A stretch of DNA of 64,000 nucleotides from JAGPCH01 sp039810605 (GCA_039810605.1 JBDHXH010000006.1:1-64000), one strand, 5' to 3'. Shown: positions 9,161 to 18,188, numbered from the stretch's first letter. Notes: generated from the sequence alone by a model not told the origin. A program made the numbers and translations.

Positions 9161-10013
9161 AAAATCCTTTTCCGGTTTTCCTTCCCAGAAGATTTGCGTC
9201 CACCATCTGTTTCTGAATGAAACTTGGTCTGTATTTTGAATCAAAGAAGAACGCATCGAAAACAGATTTCGTCACGGAAAAATTGATATCAATTCCTATA
9301 AGGTCCATGAGTTCAAACGGACCCATCGCAAAGCCCCCGCAGTTCTTCAATACAAGGTCAATGGCGCTGACATCGGCAGTTCCTTCTCCAAGAATTCTCA
9401 ACGCTTCTCCGTAGAAAGGTCTCGCAATTCTGTTAACGATAAAGGCAGGAGTGTCTTTTGCAGACACGGGAACTTTGCCAAGCTTAACGCACAAATCATT
9501 TATGTCGCTGATAGCTGAATCGCTTGTAAATTTTCCTTTGATGACTTCAACAAGTTTCATAATGTTTGCAGGGTTAAAAAAATGCATCCCTGCTACACGT
9601 GAGGGGTTATTCTTGACAAAAGTAGAAATCATTGTAACCGAAAATGAAGAAGTATTGGTGGCGAAAATTGTTTCATCGCTGCAGGTATCATTCAGCTTTT
9701 CAAATATTTCCTGCTTTAGATTAATGTCTTCAGGCGCAGCTTCAATAACAAACTGACATTTCTTTAATTCGCTGAAGTCAGAAGTGAAATTCAGGAGACT
9801 AAGTGCGTCATTCTTTTGCTGTGCGGTGATCTTATTTTTAGAGGCCGATTTTGAAAGTTCCTTTTCAATTAATGTTCTTGATGCAGCCAAAATTTCATCA
9901 CTGATATCATATATGATTGTATTGTAACCGCTCAAGGCGCAGCAAATTGAGATGCCTCTTCCCATTGTACCCGAGCCGGTAATTCCGATTGTATTAAAAT
10001 TGTCAATACTCAT
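9147..10013 (-). CDS. 3-hydroxyacyl-CoA (3-hydroxybutyryl-CoA) dehydrogenase
   Basis: 288 residues, the length of stand-alone HBD/PaaH enzymes. N-terminal Rossmann fold with GSGTMGRG at about residues 13-20 for NAD binding; the MHFFNPANIMKLVEVIKG segment carries the catalytic histidine; the C-terminal domain begins at VNRIARPFYGEALRI. Oxidises 3-hydroxyacyl-CoA in beta-oxidation or butanoate metabolism. Its last 14 bases overlap the Fur-family gene, so the two are probably expressed together. Confidence 0.92.
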   Translation of the reverse strand: MSIDNFNTIGITGSGTMGRGISICCALSGYNTIIYDISDEILAASRTLIEKELSKSASKNKITAQQKNDALSLLNFTSDFSELKKCQFVIEAAPEDINLKQEIFEKLNDTCSDETIFATNTSSFSVTMISTFVKNNPSRVAGMHFFNPANIMKLVEVIKGKFTSDSAISDINDLCVKLGKVPVSAKDTPAFIVNRIARPFYGEALRILGEGTADVSAIDLVLKNCGGFAMGPFELMDLIGIDINFSVTKSVFDAFFFDSKYRPSFIQKQMVDANLLGRKTGKGFYEYK

Positions 10014-10054
10014 TAATCAAATATAAAAGTTTGTGTTTATTAATTACAGACTAA

Positions 10055-11347
10055 TCATTTAAGCTTGCCGATGAGTTTTATAAAATCACCAGCAAGATAA
10101 AAAGAACCGGTAACTAATATCAAATCATTCTTCCGTGAAGTTTCAAAGGCATATTTGACAGCCGAGCTCAATTCATCAATTGCGTGAAACAGTTCTCTTC
10201 GCTTCACAACGGATTCAAGGAGAGCTGAAGGGCTGGCTGAACGCTTATAGTCAGGTCGTGTAAGAATGATTTCATTTCCTATTTTACTTAGTTCATTAAG
10301 ACATGCGGAGAAATTTTTGTCATGCATCATTCCGAAAATGATAATCAGTTTACGGTAACGGAAATACTGAAGGTTTGCTTTGATATTTTTAATCGCCTGC
10401 AGATTATGAGAAACATCAATTATTACTTTAGGATCAATGCGTAAGAGCTCAAAACGTCCGCTGAAGCGTGAATCTGATTTGATGTTGTTTAGGGCTCTCC
10501 TGATTTCCGATACTTTAAAGTTCATGTTTTCCTCTTTGCCAAGAATCTTGATCGCCGAAAAAAAAGTGAGCAGGTTATGTGTTTGATAATCACCGATTAA
10601 AGGAAGTGTAAATCTATGATTGTTATGTTTGAATGACATTCCTTTTTCATGACGACCTGTAATATTTATTTTGTCCGATTTATTTGCAAAGACAATCTCC
10701 GAATGTTTTTTTGTAGCGGCTGACCTGAACAGTTTGTGTAATGCTGACGGAACATTGCCAATGATAACCGGAACATTCTTCTTGATGATGCCGGCTTTTT
10801 CCGAAGCAATCTTGTCCAGTGTATTGCCGAGGAATTCAACGTGGTCAATTGCAATTGATGAAATGATGGTAAGCACAGGCTTGACGACGTTAGTGCTGTC
10901 CAGTCGTCCACCGAGTCCGGCTTCAATAACCGCGTATTGAATCTTCTTGTATCTGAAGTAGTCAAATGCCATTGCAGTTGTAACTTCAAAAAAACTCGGC
11001 TTGATTTTTTCAATGAGCGGCTTCAACCTGCGGGTAAATTCTACTATGAATTTTTTTGAAATGAAACTTCCATTTACCAGGATCCTTTCCCTGAAATCGG
11101 ATATGTGAGGAGAAGTATAAAGACCTGTTCTTATCTTTTTTACAATCAGTAATGAATTCAGCATTGCACAGACAGAACCTTTTCCATTTGTGCCGGCAAC
11201 GTGAATTGTTCTGAAACTGTTCTCGGGATTGCGCAGGTGATTCAGGAGGGTAGTTATGTTAGAGAGATCATACTTGATCCCGCCTCTTTCAAGATTGAAA
11301 AGATAATCAATGCATTGTGAATAATTCTTAAATGATTTTCCTGGCAA
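10055..11347 (-). CDS. folC: dihydrofolate synthase / folylpolyglutamate synthase
   Basis: 430 residues. Mur-ligase family enzyme that adds glutamate to dihydropteroate and folates. The P-loop AGTNGKGS is at 51-58, followed by LYTSPHISDFRERI and EAGLGGRLDSTNVV, both FolC signatures; the C-terminal glutamate ligase domain contains DVSHNLQAI. Next gene upstream on the same strand is ribH, 10 bp away, forming a small vitamin/cofactor group. Confidence 0.95.
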   Translation of the reverse strand: MPGKSFKNYSQCIDYLFNLERGGIKYDLSNITTLLNHLRNPENSFRTIHVAGTNGKGSVCAMLNSLLIVKKIRTGLYTSPHISDFRERILVNGSFISKKFIVEFTRRLKPLIEKIKPSFFEVTTAMAFDYFRYKKIQYAVIEAGLGGRLDSTNVVKPVLTIISSIAIDHVEFLGNTLDKIASEKAGIIKKNVPVIIGNVPSALHKLFRSAATKKHSEIVFANKSDKINITGRHEKGMSFKHNNHRFTLPLIGDYQTHNLLTFFSAIKILGKEENMNFKVSEIRRALNNIKSDSRFSGRFELLRIDPKVIIDVSHNLQAIKNIKANLQYFRYRKLIIIFGMMHDKNFSACLNELSKIGNEIILTRPDYKRSASPSALLESVVKRRELFHAIDELSSAVKYAFETSRKNDLILVTGSFYLAGDFIKLIGKLK

Positions 11348-11357
11348 CAGACAAGTT

Positions 11358-11804
11358 CTATTTGATATTGAGCAAATGAATCATTTCAAGCATGGCAAGT
11401 GCGGCTTCAAAGCCTTTATTATTCTCGATTTCTGCGGGAACAATGCTTCTTTCGTAAGCCTGCTGCGGGGTGAAGCAGGTAAGAACACAAAATCCCAATG
11501 GGATTTCAAATTCATAAGAAATCTTGTTAATACTTTCAACTACGCTATTGCTTATGTATTCAAAGTGAGCAGTCTCGCCTTTGATGACGCATCCGATTGT
11601 GATAAATCCGTCATAATATTTTTTAACCAGATTAAGACTGCACATTTTTTTGAGCATGACCGGAATCTCAAATGCACCGGGAACGCGAACCAGCGAAACA
11701 TTTTCCTTAGCTATTCCATTAGTCTGAAGTGCTGCATAGGCTCCTTCAATCAAATTGCTTACAATTGGTTCATTGAATCTGGATGCTATGATGCAGATTT
11801 TCAT
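11358..11804 (-). CDS. ribH: 6,7-dimethyl-8-ribityllumazine synthase
   Basis: 148 residues. Penultimate step of riboflavin synthesis. Seen: ASRFNEPIVSNLIEGA at the N-terminus, VPGAFEIPVMLKK, GCVIKGETAHFEYISN with the general acid histidine at residue 80, and IPLGFCVLTCFTPQQAYERS. No other rib gene lies nearby, so the pathway genes are dispersed. Confidence 0.96.
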   Translation of the reverse strand: MKICIIASRFNEPIVSNLIEGAYAALQTNGIAKENVSLVRVPGAFEIPVMLKKMCSLNLVKKYYDGFITIGCVIKGETAHFEYISNSVVESINKISYEFEIPLGFCVLTCFTPQQAYERSIVPAEIENNKGFEAALAMLEMIHLLNIK

Positions 11805-11925
11805 TTTTATTTTGAGTTTAAAAAATGTGGATCAAGCAGTGAGAGAAATGACAGAGTGTTCCTATCTTTCAAAAAGCTGACAATGACGAACAACGAGTTC
11901 ACCAAATACTACGTTTCATTTGACA

Positions 11926-12759
11926 TCAACTGAACAATCTTCTTTTCATATTGGCAACTTCAACCGGAGTTACAGAATACTTGCCGAAGTTCTTGCCGTC
12001 ATTTTTCGAGCCGCCGTGGAAGTCAGAACCTCCGCATATCAGAAGAAAATATTCCGCGGCAATTCCGGTGAAATATTCAATATCATCATCTGAATGTGAC
12101 GGATGAATTACTTCCAGGCCGTCAATTCCTTTGTTAATGAGCCTTATCAGAGTATCGTCTCTTAATGCTTTGCCGGGATGAGCAATAAATGACAATCCAC
12201 CCGCCTCGCTGATTTGCTCCACAGCTTCTCTGATATCCGGATTGGTTTTCTTCACGTAAGCAGGCTTGCCGTCTCCTATATACTTAATGAATGCGTCATA
12301 GTATGAATTCACGAAACCTTCCTCATTCAATTCATTGGCAATGTGAGGTCTTCCTATGGTAGTCTGCGAGCTGACTTTACTCTCGATGGATACAAAGCTA
12401 ATCTTACTTCCCATTTCATTGAGTTTGCTAACAATCAATTCGTTTCTCTTTCTTCGCATCAATCTGATATCATTAAGAAAATCTTTCAGATGCGCGTTAT
12501 TGTAATCGAAAAAATATCCGAGGAGATGAACTTCAATTCCTTCAAAATCCGTACTTACTTCTACACCCGGAATTACTTGTATTCCCTTTTGATTACCGTA
12601 CACAATAGCCTCTTCGATTCCGTTTACATTGTCATGATCTGTTATGCTGATTATCGGCATCTCTGCTTTTGCGCATAAGTCAATAAGCTGATTCGGATTG
12701 AGTTTTCCGTCAGAATAACAACTGTGCATGTGTAAGTCAACTCTTTGCTGCATCTGCAT
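11926..12759 (-). CDS. PHP-domain phosphoesterase (TrpH/RNase AM-like)
   Basis: 277 residues. PHP fold with metal ligands seen as HMH at residues 10-12, ITDHDN (histidine 39), and GGSDFHGG near the C-terminus. The family includes E. coli RNase AM/TrpH (5'-3' exoribonuclease and nucleotide phosphatase), the closest match by length and motif order; function is by family only. A 121-bp gap separates it from ribH. Confidence 0.88.
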   Translation of the reverse strand: MQMQQRVDLHMHSCYSDGKLNPNQLIDLCAKAEMPIISITDHDNVNGIEEAIVYGNQKGIQVIPGVEVSTDFEGIEVHLLGYFFDYNNAHLKDFLNDIRLMRRKRNELIVSKLNEMGSKISFVSIESKVSSQTTIGRPHIANELNEEGFVNSYYDAFIKYIGDGKPAYVKKTNPDIREAVEQISEAGGLSFIAHPGKALRDDTLIRLINKGIDGLEVIHPSHSDDDIEYFTGIAAEYFLLICGGSDFHGGSKNDGKNFGKYSVTPVEVANMKRRLFS

Positions 12760-12825
12760 TTTCGTATATGCCTGAAGTTAATCCTTTTATGAATTTTAAG
12801 ATAGGCAATTTATACACCTCCTACC

Positions 12826-12943
12826 GGGGCTGTCCAAAAAGTCTCGCCGAATCGGATTTTCAAAATTGTCATTGTGTTTTTTGAGGATTTCCACAGGCTA
12901 ATAGCCTGTGCTACGATTAAATCCTTACTTTTGGGACAGCCCC
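12826..12943. mobile_element. 118-bp MITE-like element, copy 1
   Basis: Nearly identical to a second copy at 33915-34033, in the same orientation (one substitution and one single-base indel apart). Ends are inverted repeats of GGGGCTGTCCCAAAA / TTTTGGGACAGCCCC; this copy lacks one C in the left end. Inside is a palindrome CACAGGCTA-A-TAGCCTGTG at about 12893-12911. No coding capacity. It sits in the 329-bp gap between the PHP gene and the 3' end of the YCF48 gene. No clear target-site duplication. A dead-end transposon-derived element (MITE) is the best reading; a structured 3'-UTR element is the alternative. Confidence 0.75.
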
Positions 12944-13006
12944 GGAGTACTTATAAAAAATATTTTGGACGGCAATGTGAATTGAAAGGATAATGAGATT
13001 ATTTAT

Positions 13007-13044
13007 ACAACTCCCACCAAAACCTGGGTTCATGTGGGAGTTGT
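13007..13044 (-). terminator. hairpin downstream of the YCF48 T9SS gene
   Basis: Perfect 11-bp stem ACAACTCCCAC / GTGGGAGTTGT with a 16-nt loop, 45 bp past the stop of the minus-strand gene. The T run is poor on the minus strand (TATAAATAAT) and better on the plus strand (GTTTT), so it may act in both directions or only as a 3' stabiliser. Confidence 0.55.
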
Positions 13045-13088
13045 TTTAAGATCCTTTTATAAATTTTAAGAGGGACTTCTTGACCGAT

Positions 13089-15524
13089 TTACTTTATTAC
13101 AATCATTCTCTTAGTGTCGAGAAAAATAGTTGCACCGCTTGTAATATCACTTGCTTGAAGCTTATAAAAATACACACCGCTTGAAATGCCGGATGCATTA
13201 AATTCTGTTTTGTAAATCCCGGATTCTTGAATTCCGCTAACAAGAGCAATGACTTCTTTTCCGAGAATATCGTAAACTTTAAGAGTAATTTGTGAGGCTT
13301 TTTTCAATTGGTATGAAATGACGGTTCTAGGATTGAAAGGGTTTGGAAAATTTTGCATCAATGAATATTCTGAAGGAGATCCTATACTTATCTCATCATT
13401 GAGGTTGTGATACTCATAGTTTCCATTGAAATCAATCTGCTTCAGTCTGTAATTATACACGCCGTTGTTCAGATGACTGTCTGAAAAACTATATTCTGAA
13501 ACATTCCCCGAATTTCCGTGACCATTAATGAAACCTGCAATAGTCCAATTACCTGAATTATGCCTTCTCTCAATTTCAAATCCGTAATTGTTGACTTCAG
13601 ATGAAGTCTTCCAGTTTAGTATAATGTCATTATGATTTTGAATAGTATAGTTGAATGACATCAGCTCAACGGGAAGCGGTGTTGACAATATTTTTTTTGC
13701 ATACTTTGCAAGTCGTCCAACAATTCTAATGACGGTGCTGAACATGCTGCTTGATGAAGGCAGGTCCTTTACAAAGACCGAGTATAAGGCTGTTGAACTT
13801 CCACTTGCCTGCTTTGTCCACGTCATACCGCCGTCATGGGTAACAAGAATTATTCCGTCATCGCCGACGCAGTAGCCGTTCTCTGTCATTGTTTCCTCGA
13901 ATGCAATTGAGTTAAGATTGTTAGTAACGCCGCTTGTCAAACCAAACCATGTTGAACCTCCGTCGGTGGTTGTCCTTATTGTTCCGCTGCTGCCGCATGT
14001 ATATCCGGTATTGTCATCAATGAAATGTATGGATTTCAAATCTGAAGTTGTACCTGATGTTTGGGCAATCCAGTTGAGGCCGGTGTCAGTTGTTTTCAGT
14101 ATGGTCCCTGAATTTCCGCAGACAATTGATCTATACTCATCGAAGAAGAAAACTGAATTCAGATCGTTGGTTGTTCCGCTGATTTGCGGATCCCAGAATA
14201 TTCCTCCGCTTGATGTTGCGAGGATGGTACCGTTTGTACCGACTGAAAATCCAAACAGAGAAGCCGGTCCTATTTCTTTATCAACGACAATTGAGTTAAG
14301 GTGTTGTGAAGTACCTGTTGTCATTGAAGTCCAGTTGATTCCGGCATTAGTTGTTTTTTGTATCATTCCGTTTCGACCGCAGAGCCATCCTGTATCATTT
14401 GCCGCAGGGAAGTGAATTGAATAGATCCAGTCGAAGTCAGCAGTTACAATTGTGCTCCAATTATTGCCCCCGTTGGTTGTTTTGTTAATGTAGCCCGAGA
14501 ATCCTCCGGTAAAGCCGGTGCTTGAATTGATAAAGCAAACATCATTGAGCGAATAATTTTGATCGAAAGGGGAGTCATAATAAATAAGTTGTTTATTCCA
14601 GTTTGAACCTCCGTCTGTTGTTTTCAGAAGAATTCCTTTATCTCCGGCAATCCATCCGGTTGTTGAATTAATGAAATTGACGGTTCTTAGAATATTGGTA
14701 GTACCGCTTGTGAGTGCAGTCCAATTAGTTCCGCCGTTAGTAGTTTTCAATATTGTTCCGCTTGAACCTGCGGAATAACCGATAGAAGAATCTGCAAAAT
14801 CAATTCCGTAGAAAGTAATGGACGGTGATGTGCCGGTTGGTTGAGAAGTCCAATTTGCTCCGCCGTTAGTTGTTCTGAAAAATGCTCCACTTCCGCCGAC
14901 CCATCCTGTCATTGAATTGATGAATGAAATGCAGTGCTTGCTGGAAGGATAATCAAATGCAACAGAGAACCATGCCAAGCCTCCGTTTGTAGTTCTGCTA
15001 AGCCATGTGGACGGATGAGTTGCAATTCCGACCAATGCTGATGAAAAGTAGAGTGCAGAACCATTAGCGGGTCCGGGCAAGCCCCAGGTTGCGCCTGCAT
15101 CAGTAGTCTTTATTGTCCCATAAGTTGGGCTTGTTGCAAAACCTGTATCTGCCGTAGGGAAATAAATTGCCGAAAAAGATGAAGTTGTTCCCGATGAAAG
15201 TGCAATCCAGTTTCCTCCTCCGTCGGTTGATTTCAATATTACGCCGTTGTTACCAGTGGCATATCCGGTAAGATCATTGATGAAGAAGATGGATCGCAGC
15301 GACTGATTAGTTCCGCTTGTCACACAGAGCCAATTGCTTCCACCGTCGAGCGTAGCGAGTATTGTGCCCGAATCACCTGCAGCCCAACCAATCATATCGT
15401 TGTAAAAATGGATTGAATTGATGTTGCAACCTGCTGATTGAAGAGCCCATTCTGATTGCGAAAAGGATTGTTGATTTAGTGATATTAAAATTATCAATGA
15501 GGACAAAAGTTTAAGGCAATTCAT
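13089..15524 (-). CDS. secreted YCF48-type beta-propeller protein with T9SS C-terminal domain
   Basis: 811 residues from the ATG at 15524, chosen because AAAGGAG lies 9 bp upstream; a longer frame to 15572 adds an unlikely basic extension. Signal peptide MNCLKLLSSLIILISLNQQSFSQ. About 13 repeats follow, each closing with a (D/N)GGxNW-like motif (YCF48/BNR propeller, probably two propellers). Then a PVELMSFNYTI...NWKTSSEVNNYGFEIERR segment typical of T9SS cargo, and a type A sorting domain (QNFPNPFNPRTVISYQL to the end). Exported by Sec, then through T9SS, where PorU (53.8-57.8 kb) would remove the sorting domain. Ligand unknown. Upstream lies a promoter and an unusual structured leader. Confidence 0.9.
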   Translation of the reverse strand: MNCLKLLSSLIILISLNQQSFSQSEWALQSAGCNINSIHFYNDMIGWAAGDSGTILATLDGGSNWLCVTSGTNQSLRSIFFINDLTGYATGNNGVILKSTDGGGNWIALSSGTTSSFSAIYFPTADTGFATSPTYGTIKTTDAGATWGLPGPANGSALYFSSALVGIATHPSTWLSRTTNGGLAWFSVAFDYPSSKHCISFINSMTGWVGGSGAFFRTTNGGANWTSQPTGTSPSITFYGIDFADSSIGYSAGSSGTILKTTNGGTNWTALTSGTTNILRTVNFINSTTGWIAGDKGILLKTTDGGSNWNKQLIYYDSPFDQNYSLNDVCFINSSTGFTGGFSGYINKTTNGGNNWSTIVTADFDWIYSIHFPAANDTGWLCGRNGMIQKTTNAGINWTSMTTGTSQHLNSIVVDKEIGPASLFGFSVGTNGTILATSSGGIFWDPQISGTTNDLNSVFFFDEYRSIVCGNSGTILKTTDTGLNWIAQTSGTTSDLKSIHFIDDNTGYTCGSSGTIRTTTDGGSTWFGLTSGVTNNLNSIAFEETMTENGYCVGDDGIILVTHDGGMTWTKQASGSSTALYSVFVKDLPSSSSMFSTVIRIVGRLAKYAKKILSTPLPVELMSFNYTIQNHNDIILNWKTSSEVNNYGFEIERRHNSGNWTIAGFINGHGNSGNVSEYSFSDSHLNNGVYNYRLKQIDFNGNYEYHNLNDEISIGSPSEYSLMQNFPNPFNPRTVISYQLKKASQITLKVYDILGKEVIALVSGIQESGIYKTEFNASGISSGVYFYKLQASDITSGATIFLDTKRMIVIK

Positions 15525-15533
15525 TTTAAATTT

Positions 15534-15540
15534 CTCCTTT
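15534..15540 (-). promoter_or_regulatory. strong ribosome binding site of the YCF48 gene
   Basis: AAAGGAG on the minus strand, 9 bp before the ATG at 15524. Notable because most genes here lack any Shine-Dalgarno. It lies in the loop of a possible TTTTAAATTT/AAATTTAAAA stem that ends at the start codon. Confidence 0.75.
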
Positions 15541-15664
15541 CCGGGAATCCGGAATTTAAATTTAAAAGGCAACCTAACTTACAGCTGCAGGCTGTATTTC
15601 TAACATCCGAATCGAGTCCGGATCTCACATTCAAACATCGAGTTAAATTGCCTTTCATAATCTT
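15541..15664 (-). ncRNA. structured 5' leader (riboswitch-like) of the YCF48 gene
   Basis: Reading the minus strand, a closing helix pairs AAAGGCAA (15655-15648) with TTGCCTTT (15572-15565), extended by AACT/AGTT across a 3-nt internal loop. It encloses two hairpins: ATCCG/CGGAT (15623-15605) and TACAGC/GCTGTA (15596-15580). Downstream, TTCCGG/CCGGAA (15554-15539) abuts the Shine-Dalgarno. A competing stem TTTTAAATTT (15567-15558) with AAATTTAAAA (15533-15524) would enclose the Shine-Dalgarno and shares three bases with the closing helix. This layout resembles an aptamer plus expression platform. I do not recognise a known class. Confidence 0.45.
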
Positions 15665-15671
15665 TTTTAAC

Positions 15672-15703
15672 CAAAATTATATATGAGGAATTAGTTTGGC
15701 AAA
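15672..15703 (-). promoter_or_regulatory. Bacteroidota-type promoter for the YCF48 gene
   Basis: On the minus strand, TTTG (15703-15700) and TAATTTTG (15679-15672) are separated by 20 bp, matching the Bacteroidota consensus TTTG-N(17-23)-TAnnTTTG. Predicted start of transcription is near 15664, about 9 nt before the first leader helix, giving a 5' UTR of about 140 nt. Confidence 0.6.
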
Positions 15704-15822
15704 GAAAATTTATTAGGTTTGCAAAATGTAATTATGCTCGCAAAGTGATCTAAAATTGACATAAAGTTAGATTCTGCGCGTAGATTAAAGTAGGATGCCG
15801 AATGAATGTAGAAAAATGAATT

Positions 15823-16039
15823 GTCAGTCGTGAATCGTCAGTTGTGAGTCGTGAATTGTCAGTTGTGAATCGTGAATTGTCAGTTGTGAATCGTGAGTCG
15901 TGAATCGTCAGTTGTCAATCGTGAATCGTCAGTTGTGAATCGTGAGTCGTGAATCGTCAGTTGTCAATCGTGAATCGTCAGTTGTCAATCGTGAATCGTC
16001 AGTTGTGAATCGTGAATCGTCAGTCGTGAATCGTCAGTC
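15823..16039 (+). repeat. heptamer tandem array, block 1 (31 units)
   Basis: Exactly 31 contiguous 7-bp units with no slip in phase (217 bp). All units fit GT[C/G]A[A/G]T[T/C]: GTGAATC, GTCAGTT, GTCAATC, GTGAGTC, GTGAATT and GTCAGTC. Higher-order periods are present, such as GTCAGTT-GTCAATC-GTGAATC. Non-coding. Confidence 0.97.
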
Positions 16040-16041
16040 AC

Positions 16042-16278
<237 letters not shown>

Positions 16279-16285
16279 AAAATCT

Positions 16286-18049
16286 CTATGGATTAAGCGG
16301 TGAAACTACTCTCACAAAGTTAGCTGAATTATTAAATGCAATTACAATGTCAGAAAGATCTACTGTATTGTCGCCGTTTAGATCGGTTGGAAGTCTCAAT
16401 CCAAATGTAAAGACGCTTGCGTCGTTGAAAGCTGCGATTATATCAGACAGATCTACTGCATCATCGCGAATGATGTCTCCGCTGTAAACACAATATCTGC
16501 TTCCCTTTTGAATCATGTTACTCCCGAAAGCGTTTGTAATCGAATTTGTGAAATCATAATTTGTAATGAGCGCGCTGTTAGAAATCATCGGGATGCCTCC
16601 GGATGTGCTCCATGTCTTGATACAATTGAAGTGACTCATTTCAAGATAATATGTAGAATTCGGAGCGTTCGTAAAATAGAAGTTTCCGGAAAATGTCAGC
16701 GAGTCAATCGGAGCCTTTGCTGAATCAACAACTGCATAAGGAGCAAATGTCTCGCGCAGGTAAGCAGTAACTGTATCCATTCTTGCCAGCATATCCGTTG
16801 ACTGGTCATACATTCCTTGCATCAGCATTTTGCAGTTTGCATTTATGCTTCGTAGGGGAAGATAATCAACGATGCCTAAAGTCGAACTATCTGCATTGTG
16901 AAAGATATGCGCCTCTACAGAATCAACAATTCCGGTTCCCCAGTAATTGTTCTCTGCTTTGATTGGATTTACCGTATTGTTATACAAATCAAATATCTTT
17001 CCGCTGTTTCCGTTATTATAGATTTGGTTAAGGCCGATATCGGTTGTGTCGGGACTGTTCAGATCACCCATGTTAGGATTTGGCGTTCCCTGAATTGTTA
17101 TACCCCAGAGGTTGCCTCGTATAGTATTTCGCGTTACGATTGAATTTTGTGATGCAGTTCCGTTAAAGTTAATTCCGCTACCGCCGAGAGTTGGTGAACC
17201 TTGAATATTGTTGCTGTCAATAATGTTATTATTGATATAGATATTTGAATTACCGCCGGCTATTGCGATACCGTATCTGTTCTTTTTTATGATGTTGTTT
17301 TCGATAATCAAAGATGGAATGCTTCCGACAGGGAAGAAAGAAATTCCTCCGCCCATTATGGATGCATTGATGATTGTATTGCCTCGAATTATTACCGGAG
17401 TAGAGGATGTTGCTCCGAAATTTATCTGCGGGACATTTGCATTGTCAGTATTGTTTTCGTAAATGAGGTTATTCAGGATCTGCGGTGAAGAAGCTATGTT
17501 CGCACCGCCTGCAAGAGCCGATCTTCTGTTTCTGTAGATCTTACAGTTAGAAACAGTTGAATTTGATCTGAAGAAGTTTATTGCACTGCTTGCGAATGAA
17601 CTGTTAAGTCTGTTGTGTCTTATGGTGCAACTGTCAATGAGAATACTGCAATCAAGCATTCTGATGGAATTTCCGTATTCGAATATAAGTCTTTTCAAAA
17701 CCGAACCATCGCTTGGGTCTTCAAATTTCAGACCGAGAAATTTCAACGTAGTATCCTGTGCAGTAATAATTGCAGAGTCTGGCGCATTGACGATCATGAT
17801 TCCGAAAATATCAATAAAGACAGATGTTCCAAATTTCATCGTAGCGTTTGACAATACTTTCAAAGTATCATTAGCTGTGATAGTCAAAGTATCGTTGAAT
17901 AAATAATTGCCTGCTGAAAAAGTAACATTACCAGAAGAATTAGCAACGAGGCTGTCGAGGTTCCAGCTTACTCCGGTTCCGGGGGTGGAATAATTGGCGA
18001 AGCAACTGACGGCGATCAGAAAAAGAGGGACGGTGAGAATTTTTTTCAT
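16286..18049 (-). CDS. exported right-handed beta-helix protein with C-terminal dockerin-like domain
   Basis: 587 residues. Signal peptide MKKILTVPLFLIAVSCFA. A long stretch of Asn-rich repeats (NNLIYENNTDN, GNTIINAS, NNIIKKNRYGIAIAGG, NNIIDSNN, RNTIRGNLWGI) is the NosD/pectate-lyase-like parallel beta-helix. The last 70 residues hold two dockerin-like repeats, DDAVDLSDIIAAFNDAS and DLNGDNTVDLSDIVIAFNNS, with calcium-binding Asp/Asn spacing. There is no recognisable NPFNP sorting domain after them. Likely extracellular or surface-bound; substrate unknown. The heptamer array begins directly past its 3' end. Confidence 0.85.
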   Translation of the reverse strand: MKKILTVPLFLIAVSCFANYSTPGTGVSWNLDSLVANSSGNVTFSAGNYLFNDTLTITANDTLKVLSNATMKFGTSVFIDIFGIMIVNAPDSAIITAQDTTLKFLGLKFEDPSDGSVLKRLIFEYGNSIRMLDCSILIDSCTIRHNRLNSSFASSAINFFRSNSTVSNCKIYRNRRSALAGGANIASSPQILNNLIYENNTDNANVPQINFGATSSTPVIIRGNTIINASIMGGGISFFPVGSIPSLIIENNIIKKNRYGIAIAGGNSNIYINNNIIDSNNIQGSPTLGGSGINFNGTASQNSIVTRNTIRGNLWGITIQGTPNPNMGDLNSPDTTDIGLNQIYNNGNSGKIFDLYNNTVNPIKAENNYWGTGIVDSVEAHIFHNADSSTLGIVDYLPLRSINANCKMLMQGMYDQSTDMLARMDTVTAYLRETFAPYAVVDSAKAPIDSLTFSGNFYFTNAPNSTYYLEMSHFNCIKTWSTSGGIPMISNSALITNYDFTNSITNAFGSNMIQKGSRYCVYSGDIIRDDAVDLSDIIAAFNDASVFTFGLRLPTDLNGDNTVDLSDIVIAFNNSANFVRVVSPLNP

Positions 18050-18159
18050 AATTTTTTTTTGTTTTGATTATTGGGAATATAAGTTAGTGAATATTTCCGC
18101 CGGATTGAATTTAATAATTTTTCGAGGGGAAGGAAGGATGAATTGGGTGCAGGTGAGAT

Positions 18160-18188
18160 TTCAAAAACCGTTTTAAACGGTTTTTGAA
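18160..18188. repeat. perfect 29-bp palindrome, core AACCGTTT-N-AAACGGTT
   Basis: 14-bp arms around a single central T, no mismatch. Shares its core with the palindrome at 18308-18334. Could be a dimeric regulator site, a REP-like element or a terminator-like hairpin. Confidence 0.85.

Noticed and set aside
9161..9256. N-terminal extension of the Fur-family protein
   Set aside because: It lies inside the dehydrogenase coding region and has no counterpart in Fur proteins.
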